This document shows positions 14,331 through 26,413 of a stretch of 64,000 nucleotides of DNA, piece by piece. Every line of letters starts with the position of its first letter. Position 1 is the first letter of the stretch. Both the position numbers and the translations under genes were made by a program. The notes beneath the pieces were generated by a model that was given only the letters and a program-made list of their open reading frames with translations, did not search any database and was not told where the DNA came from. This DNA comes from Dipetalonema caudispina. Lineage: Eukaryota; Nematoda; Chromadorea; Rhabditida; Onchocercidae. The stretch spans positions 124,001 to 188,000 of the forward strand of contig JABVXV010000081.1 of assembly GCA_013365325.1 (NCBI GenBank), in the 5' to 3' direction.

Positions 14331-17300
14331 ATGTTTCGTTGGTTGTTGTTATGCATGCTACTGTTTCCGTTCGCTGACTGTTCCTCTATTCTGGATAATG
14401 TATTTTCGGCACCAGCTATGTAAGTTCAAACCACATTTCGAATAGTATTTTTTCGGAAAGAAGCGCTTGTTTACATATATATCGTTATTTAACGATATTT
14501 AGCTGAAAGAAATGAAAAATGAACATTTCAAAGTTTTTTTAGAGAAGCTCTTCAAGTTACTACATAAATCTTTTGTTTTTTATCAAATTCAAACTTGAAT
14601 GTTTTCTGGAATTGTCTAACTAACGTTAAATTAAAGTAAAGGATTAATTTGCTGACAGTATGAACAAGCTCGAGATAGGAAGTGATGCTCAGCTTTGTTA
14701 GGTTTGCAGGTGTATTACCAAATGACCCCATTTAACATCTGAGCAGTCTTGACAAAAATCCTATCTTGAAATTGTTTACTTTATCCCACTGTGTGATTAT
14801 ATGCAGATTATTGCAAATAGTGTTTAAGATGTTGGTTCTCTTCATCTGTTATTTAGTCTCGGATTTCATTTTCATTACCTTCCGAAACACAGTGGATAGT
14901 TCCGTTTATAAATGCGATGAAATAAATTTGTTACTGCTATGTGTTCTATTTTAAACTTTCGTTTTGATTTTGCTGCTCGATATCCTTTAACTGATTACAC
15001 TATTCGACATTCTCTGACTCGTTGAATCTCAATTCCTTCCTTTCTCTTCTTCTCAGCTGTTAAAAGTTTTAAATAACATCCAAGGTAAAAATTCGAAATT
15101 GTCATGTGTTCTATTTTTAATCCATTCCGTTAAAACTGTTTTGTAAATTTATAAATTGCCATTTTTTTAGCCATTTTTTGTCCACATGTTTGTTTTAATC
15201 TTAGATAGTTCAGTCTATTTGTCAAATTACCGTCTAGTCATGATTCATTTTCTAAACAATAAGAGTTTAGACAGCTCAGTTCATTATTAAATTATCGTTC
15301 AGCCATAATTCACTTTCTAAACAGTAACCTTGTACTCGTTAAACTTGCTGCAATCTTACAATTTCTCCCGATTCCGTGACAGATTATTGTCGGTTCTTTC
15401 TCGTCCGCCTATTAATCCATCTAACCGTCTATTTGAGACTTGAAGTTGGAGTTTTGGATAAAGTGAGAGTTCCGAAACATTGCAGTATTTATCAGAATGA
15501 AATTTCTCAAAACAATATGGCATAGAGTCAAAAGGGTTCCACAGCACATAAGGATTATTATAATAAAGTTTAAGTGATAGAGGATAAGGGTATCAGTGAA
15601 GTTCACGTAACAAAGTAGACTTAATTTCAAAGGAATAGACAGATGAAATACATGTCCATTCAAATCAAAGTTTTATGTTTTTCAAGTGAAATATGGTGTG
15701 TTGTAAGATCGATGAATTCGATGGTACTCTGTTATTGACGTTATCCAATGAAATAAATGCAAGATGCAGGTTGACATTACAACGTCACAATTTTACTTCA
15801 CTGCTACCATGCAGCATGTCATTCATTTATTACTAATTTTTTAATCACTGATATAAACAATCCTAGACCGGTAAAAAAAAGAGACGAAAACTTTATTCGA
15901 AAACATAAGCCTTTAAAATAATGAGCTTATTTAGCCGACCAAACTGTGTCTCAAATAAAATTAAGCGTCGGACTTTGCAAAACTTCAACATAAATTACAA
16001 CTTCAGGAAATGTTTAATTCCATCAATTATGAGGAGTTTGAAGTAAATTAAGGCGTTCAACTGCATTGCTTAGTAAATTGTGAGGAAGTAAAGAAATTTA
16101 ATTCTAATCTCATTCTAGAAAATGACGACTATTCTAAATATATTAGACTTAATCCTTCTATAAAATGACTACTTTCTACTTTTTTAAATTAGATTCTTTA
16201 AATTATTGGTGTCATTCAAATTTTGCTTACCAGAGCAATATTTGTGATTCCAAAAATAAATTTTAAATGAATGTATTTCTTTTTTTTTTTTTTTATTTCA
16301 ATGATCATTTAATTATTGTTACAGCCAAAGAATATTTGCCATTCTTAACAATATCCATGGAAACTGTAACTGAGAATTTCAAAAACTTACTATATTACAT
16401 GGGATGTTGCAAAAAATAATGTGCAATTTCCAAAATATTTGCTCAAACTCTATACAAGTTCAATTTTATAAAAACAACGGGAACATTTGATTTCCATTAC
16501 AGTAAATTTTATATGTGACATTATTATTTCATACTAAATTAGCTGGAAAAATATTAAAATGAGAAGGATTGAAATTCGTATGGAATTCTTGGATTATTAC
16601 TTTGACGTTTATCTTCAGTTTGTTACATTAATTTTGTTTATTTTTCATCCTAGTTTGATACAGAAAACATACAAAATATCATATGTGCTCCATTTACAAG
16701 AAATATTTTTTTCACGTAATCTATTTCATTGAAGTCGAATTTATGCTACCTATGTCAAATACAAGTATTTTATATAAGATTGAAAACTCTTTTTGTATGT
16801 TATTCCCTCTAACTTTAACTACTGTATGATATTAGTATTTCAAGTGATATGTTTGCCAAACAATAAATTAATCCAAATTTTCAACCTAGTCTATTCAAAA
16901 GGTACTGATTGTAAACATAATTCTTTAGTTTAATCTAATTAAGCACAATTTGCAGGAATTTCGTCTGAATTATTTTGAAAATTATGTAAAAAGTTTGCTT
17001 CTTGATTTTCAGCCAACAAACTTCTTATTTCATTAATATAATATTAGGTTGTTTAGGAATTAAATCGTTTTTTATGAATTAATTGCTTCTACTTTCAATG
17101 AAAATGACTGAAGCGATAAATGATTTTCTCAAATCATTTAATTGTAAATTTATTAATGCTATGTAATGTTGGTATCGTATCAAGAGTTTGCAAATATACA
17201 AGTGAATTTAGCTTTTCCTATTTTCTAAAACAAAAAAAAAGTAGAATTTCCGGATGGAATTATAACTTTCCATCAGCATATTTGAAAACTTCAGATGATC

Positions 17301-17660
17301 ATGGTCCAAGATCATGGCATCATATCTTTAATAAAACAACTTCAAATTTTTACTTTTGAAATATTAACATTTTCATTTCCAAATGAATCGGTTTTAATTT
17401 TCTTTTTCCGAAATTCAAGTTTATCATTTATATCGGTTAACATTAGGATTGATGAACCCTTGCATTTCCTTGATAATATGAAATTAAATTTTAGGAAAAA
17501 AGATGAAACAATCTATAATGACAAATATGGTTATTTATCGATGAAAGATTTCGATGAACAACGACCATTAAAACGACTACGTCCATGTTTCTACAGTCCT
17601 ATACAATGTTTGATGAAAAGACGTACTGGAACCGTTGATAATTTCATGGATAATTACTAA
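14331..17660 (+). CDS. neuropeptide precursor with one allatostatin-C/somatostatin-like cyclic peptide
   Basis: Two exons, 14331-14419 and 17495-17660, join in phase (AT|G) to 84 aa; an extra exon in the 3,075 nt intron cannot be excluded. Residues 1-17 form a classic signal peptide (MFRWLLLCMLLFPFADC). A short spacer is followed by a dibasic KR at 56-57, the 13-residue core LRPCFYSPIQCLM (58-70), then KRR and a 12-residue acidic tail. The core has two Cys separated by six residues with Pro in between. This matches the arthropod allatostatin-C pattern C-[YF]-[FY]-x-P-I-x-C-[FL], which forms one disulfide ring and signals through somatostatin/opioid-like GPCRs. The Cys spacing, dibasic borders and signal peptide are seen directly; ring closure and receptor are inferred. 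No amidation Gly precedes the KR, as in allatostatin-C. Confidence 0.75.
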
Positions 17661-19435
17661 TGAAATGTGAACACTTGCATGAAATGTTATTCAATAAGTA
17701 TTCAATTTACTGAATTTATACTAATCTTTCTGTCTAATTCAAGTTAAGCATTTGAATGTATAAATTTACTTAGTTTCGTCATCTTTCAGACTGAAGTGCT
17801 TAGTAGGGGGAAATTATCGGGTGAGAACTTCTGGAGAATTCATTTCGAATCTTGCAAGTTATAAAGAAATGCTACCTTAGTTAACGGACTTTTTGAGAAC
17901 TCTGAAGGGATCGACAAGCAAATAAAACAATGTTTTAAAACTAATATTTCAAACATTAGATTATGCATTAGTAAATCATCCTACGCTTTGATCTTTCGCT
18001 TCTTTTTCACTTTCATATCACGGTCATCACAACATACTGACCATATTACAGTACAGATAGCGAAGTATGTGGGATAGGCATTGTAAATTATTACTATCTC
18101 GAAGAAGGGACTTACAACAAAGCGTTTTACGTTATCAATGGCTTATAACAATGTCTAGACGTAGTCCATTCATTGATCGAATCTTTCTGTACAACTATGA
18201 GTTTATTTCCTATAATAAATAAACAAAATGTTTGTAAAACTGGCAAGTAAGCAATTTTGGACAAGAAAAAAAGTAACAAAAAAAGCCATTTAATAAGCTA
18301 AAAAACAAGAACAATATCTCCGAAAATTCGAAAAAGAGCAATCGATACGACACATATAAATAATATCTATTCATTGAAATTGAAAAATTGAAAAAAATCA
18401 ATCCTAAGATAACTAATGGCTTATAACAGTGTTTAGATATTGTCAAATTCGCGTTTTTCCAGTCCCAAATACATTATCTGACAAATTTTGCATATGTGCC
18501 ATATCTTCTAAGCCTTCCACAAGTCAATCATGCACCCAATGTACCTAGAAAAGTATGGATTTAAGAAATGGAATATTCACTTGAAACACCCCATATCTTA
18601 AAATAACACTAGCAAGACTTTCAGTCAACTGATGAAGCGCGCATCTCTCAGAGGTACCTTAGCTGCATGTCGGACTATTTTCGTACTTAGATTTCGAAAA
18701 GATTTGACGACATCAGCTGTTGTTATCTCATCCCGTTTAATTCCACCCGCTGACTGTATGCTGTCGATAATGCACCGACTAATAAAAGTGATTGACAATG
18801 TTTAAGAAAACAACAGGACGAAACAATGACAAATGATTTCTTCAGTATAAAAAATTAAGAGATAAAACAGGTATCAAGTGATCTATACCCTTCTTAAGTA
18901 AGTTGTAAACAACTGTCAACATAAATACGCTAACATAAATGGCAAAAACATATCCACAGACACATACACACAACACACATGCACGGAAGACATGTTTAGG
19001 GTATCAAAAAGGTGAATTTTATAAATAAAAGTATGAGCATGCACTTTAAAAAAGATAATGTCGACAAAACTGCAATTTCTTTTAAAAATATGAGAAAGTT
19101 CACACGAATCTGAATCAAATAAATCATGCCACGTTACAATCAAGCTGAATAATGCCTACACGTATTCAACAAATATCATCAACAGCCCAACAATAATATA
19201 TTTTAAAAATATCAGAATCAGATAACCAACAAATATATAGGGAAGATTCAGACGCATAAAACAGTAAAATGAAACAAAAAGTTCAAAACCAGCGCCTAGA
19301 AAACATAAACTATTCCCGTGGATTTCATTGGGTTTTTTTTTTTGCAAGCATAAAATTCACAGCATAGAAATAAATATGTCACAGAATAACGCAAACAAGA
19401 AAACAGTCGATTTTTTTTTCGTTTTTCCAACAATT
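17661..19435. other. intergenic region between peptide gene and elongase, with a possible orphan exon
   Basis: This is the space between the stops of the peptide precursor (+) and the elongase (-). It is AT-rich with no clear gene. A minus-strand stretch at 18524-18778 has exon-like properties and is listed separately. A hydrophobic minus-strand ORF at 19156-19347 has no splice or homology support. Confidence 0.5.
18524..18778 (-). CDS. possible orphan exon pair, unrecognised
   Basis: On the minus strand, 18778-18658 is open for 40 codons between a TTATTAG acceptor and an AAG|GTACCT donor. It reads RCIIDSIQSAGGIKRDEI, then a basic TTADVVKSFRNLSTKIVRHA segment. A TTTCTAG acceptor follows at 18545, and in-phase reading reaches a stop after six codons (18524). 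Codon usage looks protein-like, but I found no start exon upstream and no family match. It cannot be the elongase tail, because the phase does not fit (phase 2 required). It may be a fragment of a decayed gene, an alternative exon or chance. Confidence 0.25.
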
Positions 19436-22387
19436 TTATTTTACTACTCTCCTCTTTAAATGATTCCTGACCTTCGCAGAGGCATCGTTTTCTTCATTTT
19501 TATCTTCCGATAGTTCCTCCATACTCATATCCTTTTGAATTTTGTTACGAATTCCACCTGCGAGCATTGCATGGTATCTATTCCCCTGGAATCACATAGC
19601 ATATTGCCCAGCTGTGGATAGTCAGAACAGTGAATGAACTGATCAAAATGATTCATCTTTTAGATGAATCACATTTCAATGTAGTATAATAGGGAAGAAA
19701 TTTTCCAATATTTTCTGGAACTTAAATCAACATATCGGTAGGTAAAATGAATCTAAGAACTGAAACTACATCAGTTTTTACCGAGCGATAGTTTACACAG
19801 TTAAAGAGAACACTGAAATCAGATGAACACCTTTGCTTTGAAATTCGGTGTTCGGACCGCTCAGTATATAGCAGTGGAATTATTTCCTAAAACGCTCCTA
19901 AATGAGAAATCTTCAAAAAAAAAATACTTTTTTCAAGTAAGTATAGTAGAAGAAATTGCAGAAGAGCAGAAAATATGAAAAGTAAATGGTGAATGAGAAG
20001 TAGAGATTGCTCCACGTTTGTTGACAATCACGTCCGGAAAGCTTGATTCGTAAAATGTTTATTCCTGGAATGAACATAAAACATTTTTATACGGTTTCAG
20101 TACTTCGATTTAACTGAACTGTGGTCACTGCTTCAGATTATATCATTTTGACATGAGAACTAAGGTACATAAAAAATAAGTGAACAGAAATCATTCAAAA
20201 AACGTAGGAGGATCTTCCCTAACAAGTGTCCTCAAATGTCTCAGCAGTCCACTTTTCTTTCCCCTCAAGATTGCAAATTTACGGCTGCCCAAACAAGAAA
20301 TGATCTCTGAGATGACAAACGTAGTCAACAAATTCTTCGTTTTTTTAAACCCTTAAAACTAACCGATAAAGACACCTCCAACCATCTGTAAGATCTGCAA
20401 AATTGTAACCATCATCGCCGCCATTTTTGGAAGTCGTTTACGCATTGCCCGAAGTGCATAGTACGTGTACATAAATGCATGCACAGTATAATTCATCCAT
20501 ATAAACCATCGTCCCGAAGCTGTATGATCCTAAAAGAGAAATCGATCTGAGGCTAAATATTTTATAGAGATTGAGTAAAATATTTTTGTTACTTCAACAT
20601 GGCAAGAATGAATTTATCTATAATTTTAACAGCCTTTAATAAAAAGAAATTAAATGCATTGCTGGATTTCATTTCAGTGATAAAATAAAAAACAGGTCCA
20701 TGAAATCTGGCAACAATTTGCCAGATTTGCCAATGGCCAAAGCTTTTCTTATTGTCTTAGAAAGCAAAATTCCGCAAAATCGTGTATGTGCGTGAACTGT
20801 GTAAAGTATTGCTGCATTTCCATTTTATTATATCATCAAAGACGCTAACGGTAGCTTAACAAGAAAAAAAAATCACAAAAAAGTATGCTAAGCCTTATTT
20901 CATATTTCGAAATACCATACATTCTCAGGCATTGAAATGTTTGTCTAATCCACAAGGATGAGTAGGTATTTAAATAAGGACAAATAAGAGGGAGGTGACT
21001 GCTCAGAGAAAATAAAATTCATACAAGTCGAATAAAGCATCCATTTCGCTACAGTTCCCTAACAAGATATTATTTCATGTTATAGAAATTTTTTCAGAAA
21101 ACAATTTACTAACAAAGAGACTTACTTTGTAAGCATGCCATGTATAGACAAGCACGGTAACGTGATGATACCAGTGAAGAAAAAGTAATGGACGTTTGCG
21201 CAACACAATAAATACTGTGTCACCAAATTCAGCGACCTAAAATGATGAAAATGTTTCTTCTCCCCAACAGAAATGAGCTGTCATGCACATAACAAACAAA
21301 TCTCATTGGATAGTGTAGGGGTATGTTCCATGACATAAGTTGTTTCCTAAATTTACTCCTACCGCTTCAATAATTCCACGTTTGTAAATAAAAAATAATT
21401 TCCGAACTGTTCATGCAGCAAAAATTTTTGGATTATAATTAGCTGAATATACAAAGACATACTTCATGACTACGAGTGAACCTTTTCTTAAAAAATGCTA
21501 ATCAAAACTGTCTCCACTCTTATACTTCATCCAAAAGCCAAAAATTTAATTCACCTAACTGTACAATCCCAAAACTTCAAAATTCATACTTTGGACAAGG
21601 CAAACATTTCAGTCCAAAATCCTGTAACACCCTGCGCAAATGAAGCTGTGCATATTGAATATTCGAAAGAATTCTCTCTAACACTCCACAACAATTCCGG
21701 TGTCATTCGGCATACGCCTAGAAGGGAAAATAATGCTAGACCAAAATTCCATGCTATCAACAGGTTATCCAGGCAGAATGGTTTGCGCGATTCCATCAGC
21801 TGCAATTAAATAAAATTAATGGCTAATCAGTAAATACTGTGGACAGTTCCGGTTAACAAGAAATGGAAAAAAAATTAATTAATTTACGAGACCACACACA
21901 TTAACTCGAAAATACGGGAAAATCCACGTTTCCAGGACGGTTACTTCTAGATCTCCTCAATTTGAGAAATAATGCTTGAAATCATTCCGAATCCACTCAA
22001 TCAGTTATTTGGTACGTTGCACCAAACAGTGGTACAGCAGTAACCATATGCTGGATCTGACTGAACGGATGATAACCTCCTAAGAAAAAGTCATAAAGTC
22101 TGCCGCTATGATTAAATTTTGGAAGAGAAATGAGAGAGAAAAAAAAGACCTAAAATCCTCCTGCTCAATTCCAAATAAATTTTGAAATTACATTAAAATA
22201 TGAATAAAAAAAGCACCTTTTGTCCAATATAAATAGAAATAACATATGCAATGGACGATGTTATACTATGGAACCAATTTTCTTGCATCCATTTGGTTGA
22301 TTCCATCATATTGAATTTTGCTTCAAATGGCATCGTATAAAGGTAATTCTCCAACCCATAATAGGGCCAATACTCCCATCGAGCCAT
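19436..22387 (-). CDS. very-long-chain fatty acid elongase (ELO family)
   Basis: Six exons: 22387-22217, 21799-21590, 21236-21126, 20529-20364, 20064-19928, 19585-19436, giving 314 aa, typical for ELO proteins. The enzyme condenses malonyl-CoA with long acyl-CoA at the ER membrane. The histidine box HWYHH lies at about residues 148-152, preceded by the family block [15 protein letters not shown]. After it come [29 protein letters not shown] and the last membrane block [20 protein letters not shown]. The N-terminal exon ([17 protein letters not shown]) matches the first membrane span. The C-terminus is hydrophilic and ends KRRVVK; it is basic but not a strict KKxx ER-retrieval signal. The stop TAA overlaps an AATAAA. 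The C. elegans elo-1 to elo-9 ortholog cannot be assigned by eye. Confidence 0.93.
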
Positions 22388-22664
22388 TTAGGAGGAATAT
22401 GGAAATGAAAATTGAATTTCACCTAAATCATTTTCCTGTTTTATTTCACTGCAATTACAAAAAGGTAAACGTATCGCTCTAATACACACGCGATTAATCA
22501 AACTTAATGATTAAACAGTTGACAAAATCATATATATATATAATTCAAGGAAATAGAAAACTACACTGGTTAATACACCAATGAAGAGTAATGAAGCAAA
22601 TAAAAAAGAATTGAATACGTCAATAATAGATGATATAAGAAGTGAGAAAAAAAAAAGATGAGAA

Positions 22665-23123
22665 ATGAGAAGTTTTAACGATGTAAATAGTGGGACAGAA
22701 GTAAAGGAAATAGAAAAATCAGCTACATTTCAATGCCCAAGTAACATTCAAATGTCCATCCTTAAAGCAAATGATGAGACATCAAGGATTAGTGCGATGA
22801 CTGACCGACGTACTGTGGACTTTGATCCCTCTTGCTTGTCAAACTTTCAAGAAGCTAATCATTTTCTTCTCTTCTCTTCTTTCTTCTCACCCATCATCTT
22901 CCTATGTCTCATCTCTTCATCCCATTCGCTCATTTGCAATGAAAGAAAAAGCCAAAGAGAAAAAAAAGAAAAAAAAAAGAAAGCAAAAAAGAGGAAAAAA
23001 ACCAAAACCTCAGGTATCCCAAAAACTAAAGGTCAACGATTGCAGCAAATGTACAACTATTTCGCCTCTCGGTGGCTCATAGTTAAAAGGTCATCGGATG
23101 CACTAAATTTTAAAAAAGTTTGA
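22665..23123 (+). CDS. unusual 152-codon intronless ORF, hypothetical
   Basis: An uninterrupted ATG-started ORF of 152 aa starts 278 bp upstream of the elongase start on the opposite strand. The first about 60 residues are mixed and protein-like. A hydrophobic Ser/Phe/Leu stretch (about residues 66-89) is followed by a Lys/Glu-rich low-complexity block and a basic tail. The middle is encoded by CT-rich then GA-rich DNA, which is poor in stop codons and inflates ORF length, so chance is a real possibility. No family was recognised and no splice sites flank it. Confidence 0.25.
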   Translation: MRSFNDVNSGTEVKEIEKSATFQCPSNIQMSILKANDETSRISAMTDRRTVDFDPSCLSNFQEANHFLLFSSFFSPIIFLCLISSSHSLICNERKSQREKKEKKKKAKKRKKTKTSGIPKTKGQRLQQMYNYFASRWLIVKRSSDALNFKKV

Positions 23124-23493
23124 AGCATTGCTAAAGATGTATGAGTGAAACATGTGATGGGCTTGTTATTTATTCAAAGTCTCAAAATACCTGTCAAGAC
23201 TGATAATGATGAAATAAATAAGAAATTTGGATGTCAACTTTTTCATATGTAACATTTCCCTTACTTATCCAAGACCCTCAAAATCATCAAGATTGTTTAA
23301 AAATTCCCGCTCATTGTAATTTCATTTCTATGCAATTAAAAATCAACTCTTTACTCTTCTACTGTCTGTTGAGCATTAATTGGTGATTAATACTTAATTT
23401 AATTCAACACGTAAATATTCATGAGTAAATGTAACCATCTATCACAATACTTGGGAAATAATTAGCAAAAAACAGATCAACGAATCGTTTGCA

Positions 23494-23518
23494 GTTGTTG
23501 TTGTTGTTGTTGTTGTTG
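23494..23518 (+). repeat. GTT trinucleotide repeat
   Basis: A GTT/TTG microsatellite of about eight uninterrupted units in intergenic DNA. It is a simple repeat with no coding context. Confidence 0.9.
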
Positions 23519-26413
23519 GAATCATAGTAATAGTGAATCTTGCATACAATATGAGAAATCATTTACCGGATATAACTGTAAATCCTTCCTTATTTTCCCA
23601 TATCCTTCAATCGTTTCTTCTTATATCGTCCATAATTCAATAACATATCGAAATTGCCTTTTATTATCACCAAATAATCTGATCTAATCAGGTTGATTAA
23701 AAAGTGTAACTCTTACAGATATGATTTTAAAGTGATCTTTTTTCACCATTCTCCTAAAACTGCAAATTTTTAATAATTGAATAAATGAATAAATAAAAAG
23801 CATATATTTTCTTATATATATATATAAAACAAACGGAAATATCGACAAAACGTCTCGTCGTTATAGCTTAATCATCCCTTCACGACACTGAATCATATGA
23901 ATCATACAAGCTTATTTTAAACATTATAAAAGCAAAATTCCTTATCGTATAGCATCATAAAAAACATCGTATAGAATTGAAAATATTTAAACAATAAAAA
24001 TTTCCAACTAATATTAAAACTAGTTTCAAGAATAGTGAAAAAACTAGCAAATTTTCAGGAAATCGATTCAATTATATCAGACGATGAAAGTAAATATTAT
24101 AAGAGAAAAAAAAAAAACTGAGAAACAATCATTAAATGATATTACAGTGAAAGTCTTCTCATATCATTTTATTTAGAAATAAAAATTATCGAAATGAGAA
24201 AAAAAAAAGAAATGTTGTAGCATCACAATTCGATATAATATATTTGTATGTATATGTATTAAAAGTATATCCAACATAAAAAAAAAAAAAAAAAAGAGGA
24301 AGAAATTATTAAGCCAAGCAGTTACTTTGCTAAGTTTCTTGAAAAGTTTCAATTAAGTGTGAAGTTTTTTAATAACGATAAAAAGATTGGAAGAAATCAT
24401 AATCCAATTAACCATTTACAAATTAAGTGAATGACAAAATTTTTTAGTCTAGTAAGAAGCAATTAATTATGCATAATTAAATTGAATTTGATTAAGCAAC
24501 TGGATCAGAAACCAAAAACGCAACTTCAGGCAATTGTACAATTTTTTGATCAGTTGAAGAGACATGAGAAGAAGGATGAGGATGGCAAAAGTATTTTAAA
24601 TTGATGTGGGATAATTTAAGAAATATAAAAAATATGAACAGAATGAAACATGACATAAAACAGAAGAGCAATATAGAGAATAGAATTCCATCAATTGTAA
24701 AGGTACAAAACTGTAGACTTCATTTTTTGTAATTTCTTCTTCGTTTCATATAAATTTGGAAATATTTTCAATCAAAAAAACTGAATAGTTTTCAAATAAA
24801 TTCTTATGTAATTTTAGCGGCAGAGCATCAAAACTTCAGTTCAAATTTAAATTTTAGCTAATTTCAATTTATACTTTATTACAATCTCTCACATGGCTTT
24901 CTTAATTCTTATCACGATAGCAGTGATAGTGTAATAATTTGGTCTCACTTTAATGCTACTGATGTACTTTCATTAGCAAAAAATATTTGTGGCAGTTTAA
25001 ATTTAATAAAAAAGGATTTATTTAACTCTTCCAAAAAATAGTTCGTTTTCACAGGTTGAAGTACAAAGCACTTCTGTTGATTTTGTCTAAGTGAAAGGGT
25101 GTCATCAGCTGTTTGTCTGTATAATAACAAACTAATTAATTATAAAATAAACTTTATGAATGAAAGAAATGATGAGTTAAACGTGATGTAAATAGCAATC
25201 GAAAAAGAAAGATTGGATTTAAATTTCAAAATATTAAATTAACATGAGTATTTGAAATCAAGTTATTAACAAAATTATTTTAATGGGAAGATTAAATTTT
25301 CAAAATTTCAAACAACAGAAAGTTAAGAAAAGAGGAAAGGAAAGGATAGAGTGTGGATGATGGAATGATTTATCAAAATTACAAATTCTCCTGTAATGGA
25401 GTACATAAGAACGCTTCGAAACCTAGCAGAACATAAATTTAATTAAATTACATAAAATCTTCATAGGTTTAATGAATGTCTTTAGTATTCATTTTCTTTC
25501 GCTTGTCACTTGTCATCTCTTAACCAGTCTCCATCAATAAACTAGCAAGTTTGATTTTCATAAAAAAAATACTTAACAAAACTACTTTACCATGCATTAT
25601 TTCCCATCTCATTGAATCAAGAAGAAGTATGGCATAAATGCATATTTAAAATGTTATAGAAGTGTGAAAAAGCAATGATAGATCTTTTATTCCAAAAATG
25701 TGCAAATGATCAAAATTGATAACAAGAAGGATAGTTTTTATCAGTTAACAATTAATTTTTTGACATGCGGAATAAAGGGAAAAATTAAATTTCGTTTATA
25801 GGAAATTAATGAGAAATGGGAAATGAAAGAAAAAAAAACAATGTAAAATTCAAAATGACCTGAAATACAAACGTTTTATCTGATTAAAAGTTAGAAATTT
25901 AATGAAAAATTAGCAAATAACGCTTACGAATAGTTAAAATATTTTGATGACAACGGTACGTTCCTAAATGGTAACGTACCTGTGTTTCGGTCAATAATTT
26001 ATAGAAATTAAATGGAATGAGTACAATTGATGAGATCTAAAAAAATAATAATAACTGCCGAAGCAGGAATAGACCAGTTAATATTGAGACCATTGTATTA
26101 AAATATTCAAATCTATAGTACTTTTCTCGGATGCATAGATATAACACGCATTTGAAAGATAGCTTTATTTTTGGACAACCATTAACTTGTCATTTGCATA
26201 GGTAGAATCATTAAGAGGGAAATAATTTAATATAATTTAGAAATTTTAAATGCAACAAAAAATTTCCCTACTAAAAAGGACTATAAGTTACAAATGGGCT
26301 GAATTTTTAGAACGTCGAAATGTGTTCTTTGCGAAAATTTACAAAATATAATCAAATTCATATAATTAACGTGATATATTTTGAAATCTTCGCATTCTTC
26401 TGGATTAAATGCA

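Larger units (their letters stand above)
22388..26413. other. 4 kb AT-rich intergenic region (elongase 5' side / unc-33 3' side)
   Basis: This presumably contains the elongase promoter on the left and the unc-33 3' UTR on the right. It has a TA repeat near 22530-22542, a GTT repeat at 23494-23518, a TA repeat near 23815, an A-run at about 24278-24295, and the ORF at 22665-23123 listed separately. I saw nothing else coding. Confidence 0.55.

Noticed and set aside
19156..19347. Hydrophobic 63-codon minus-strand ORF
   Set aside because: It is AT-rich and thus biased to Ile/Leu/Phe codons, with no start or splice context. It could not be linked to the elongase or the orphan exon.
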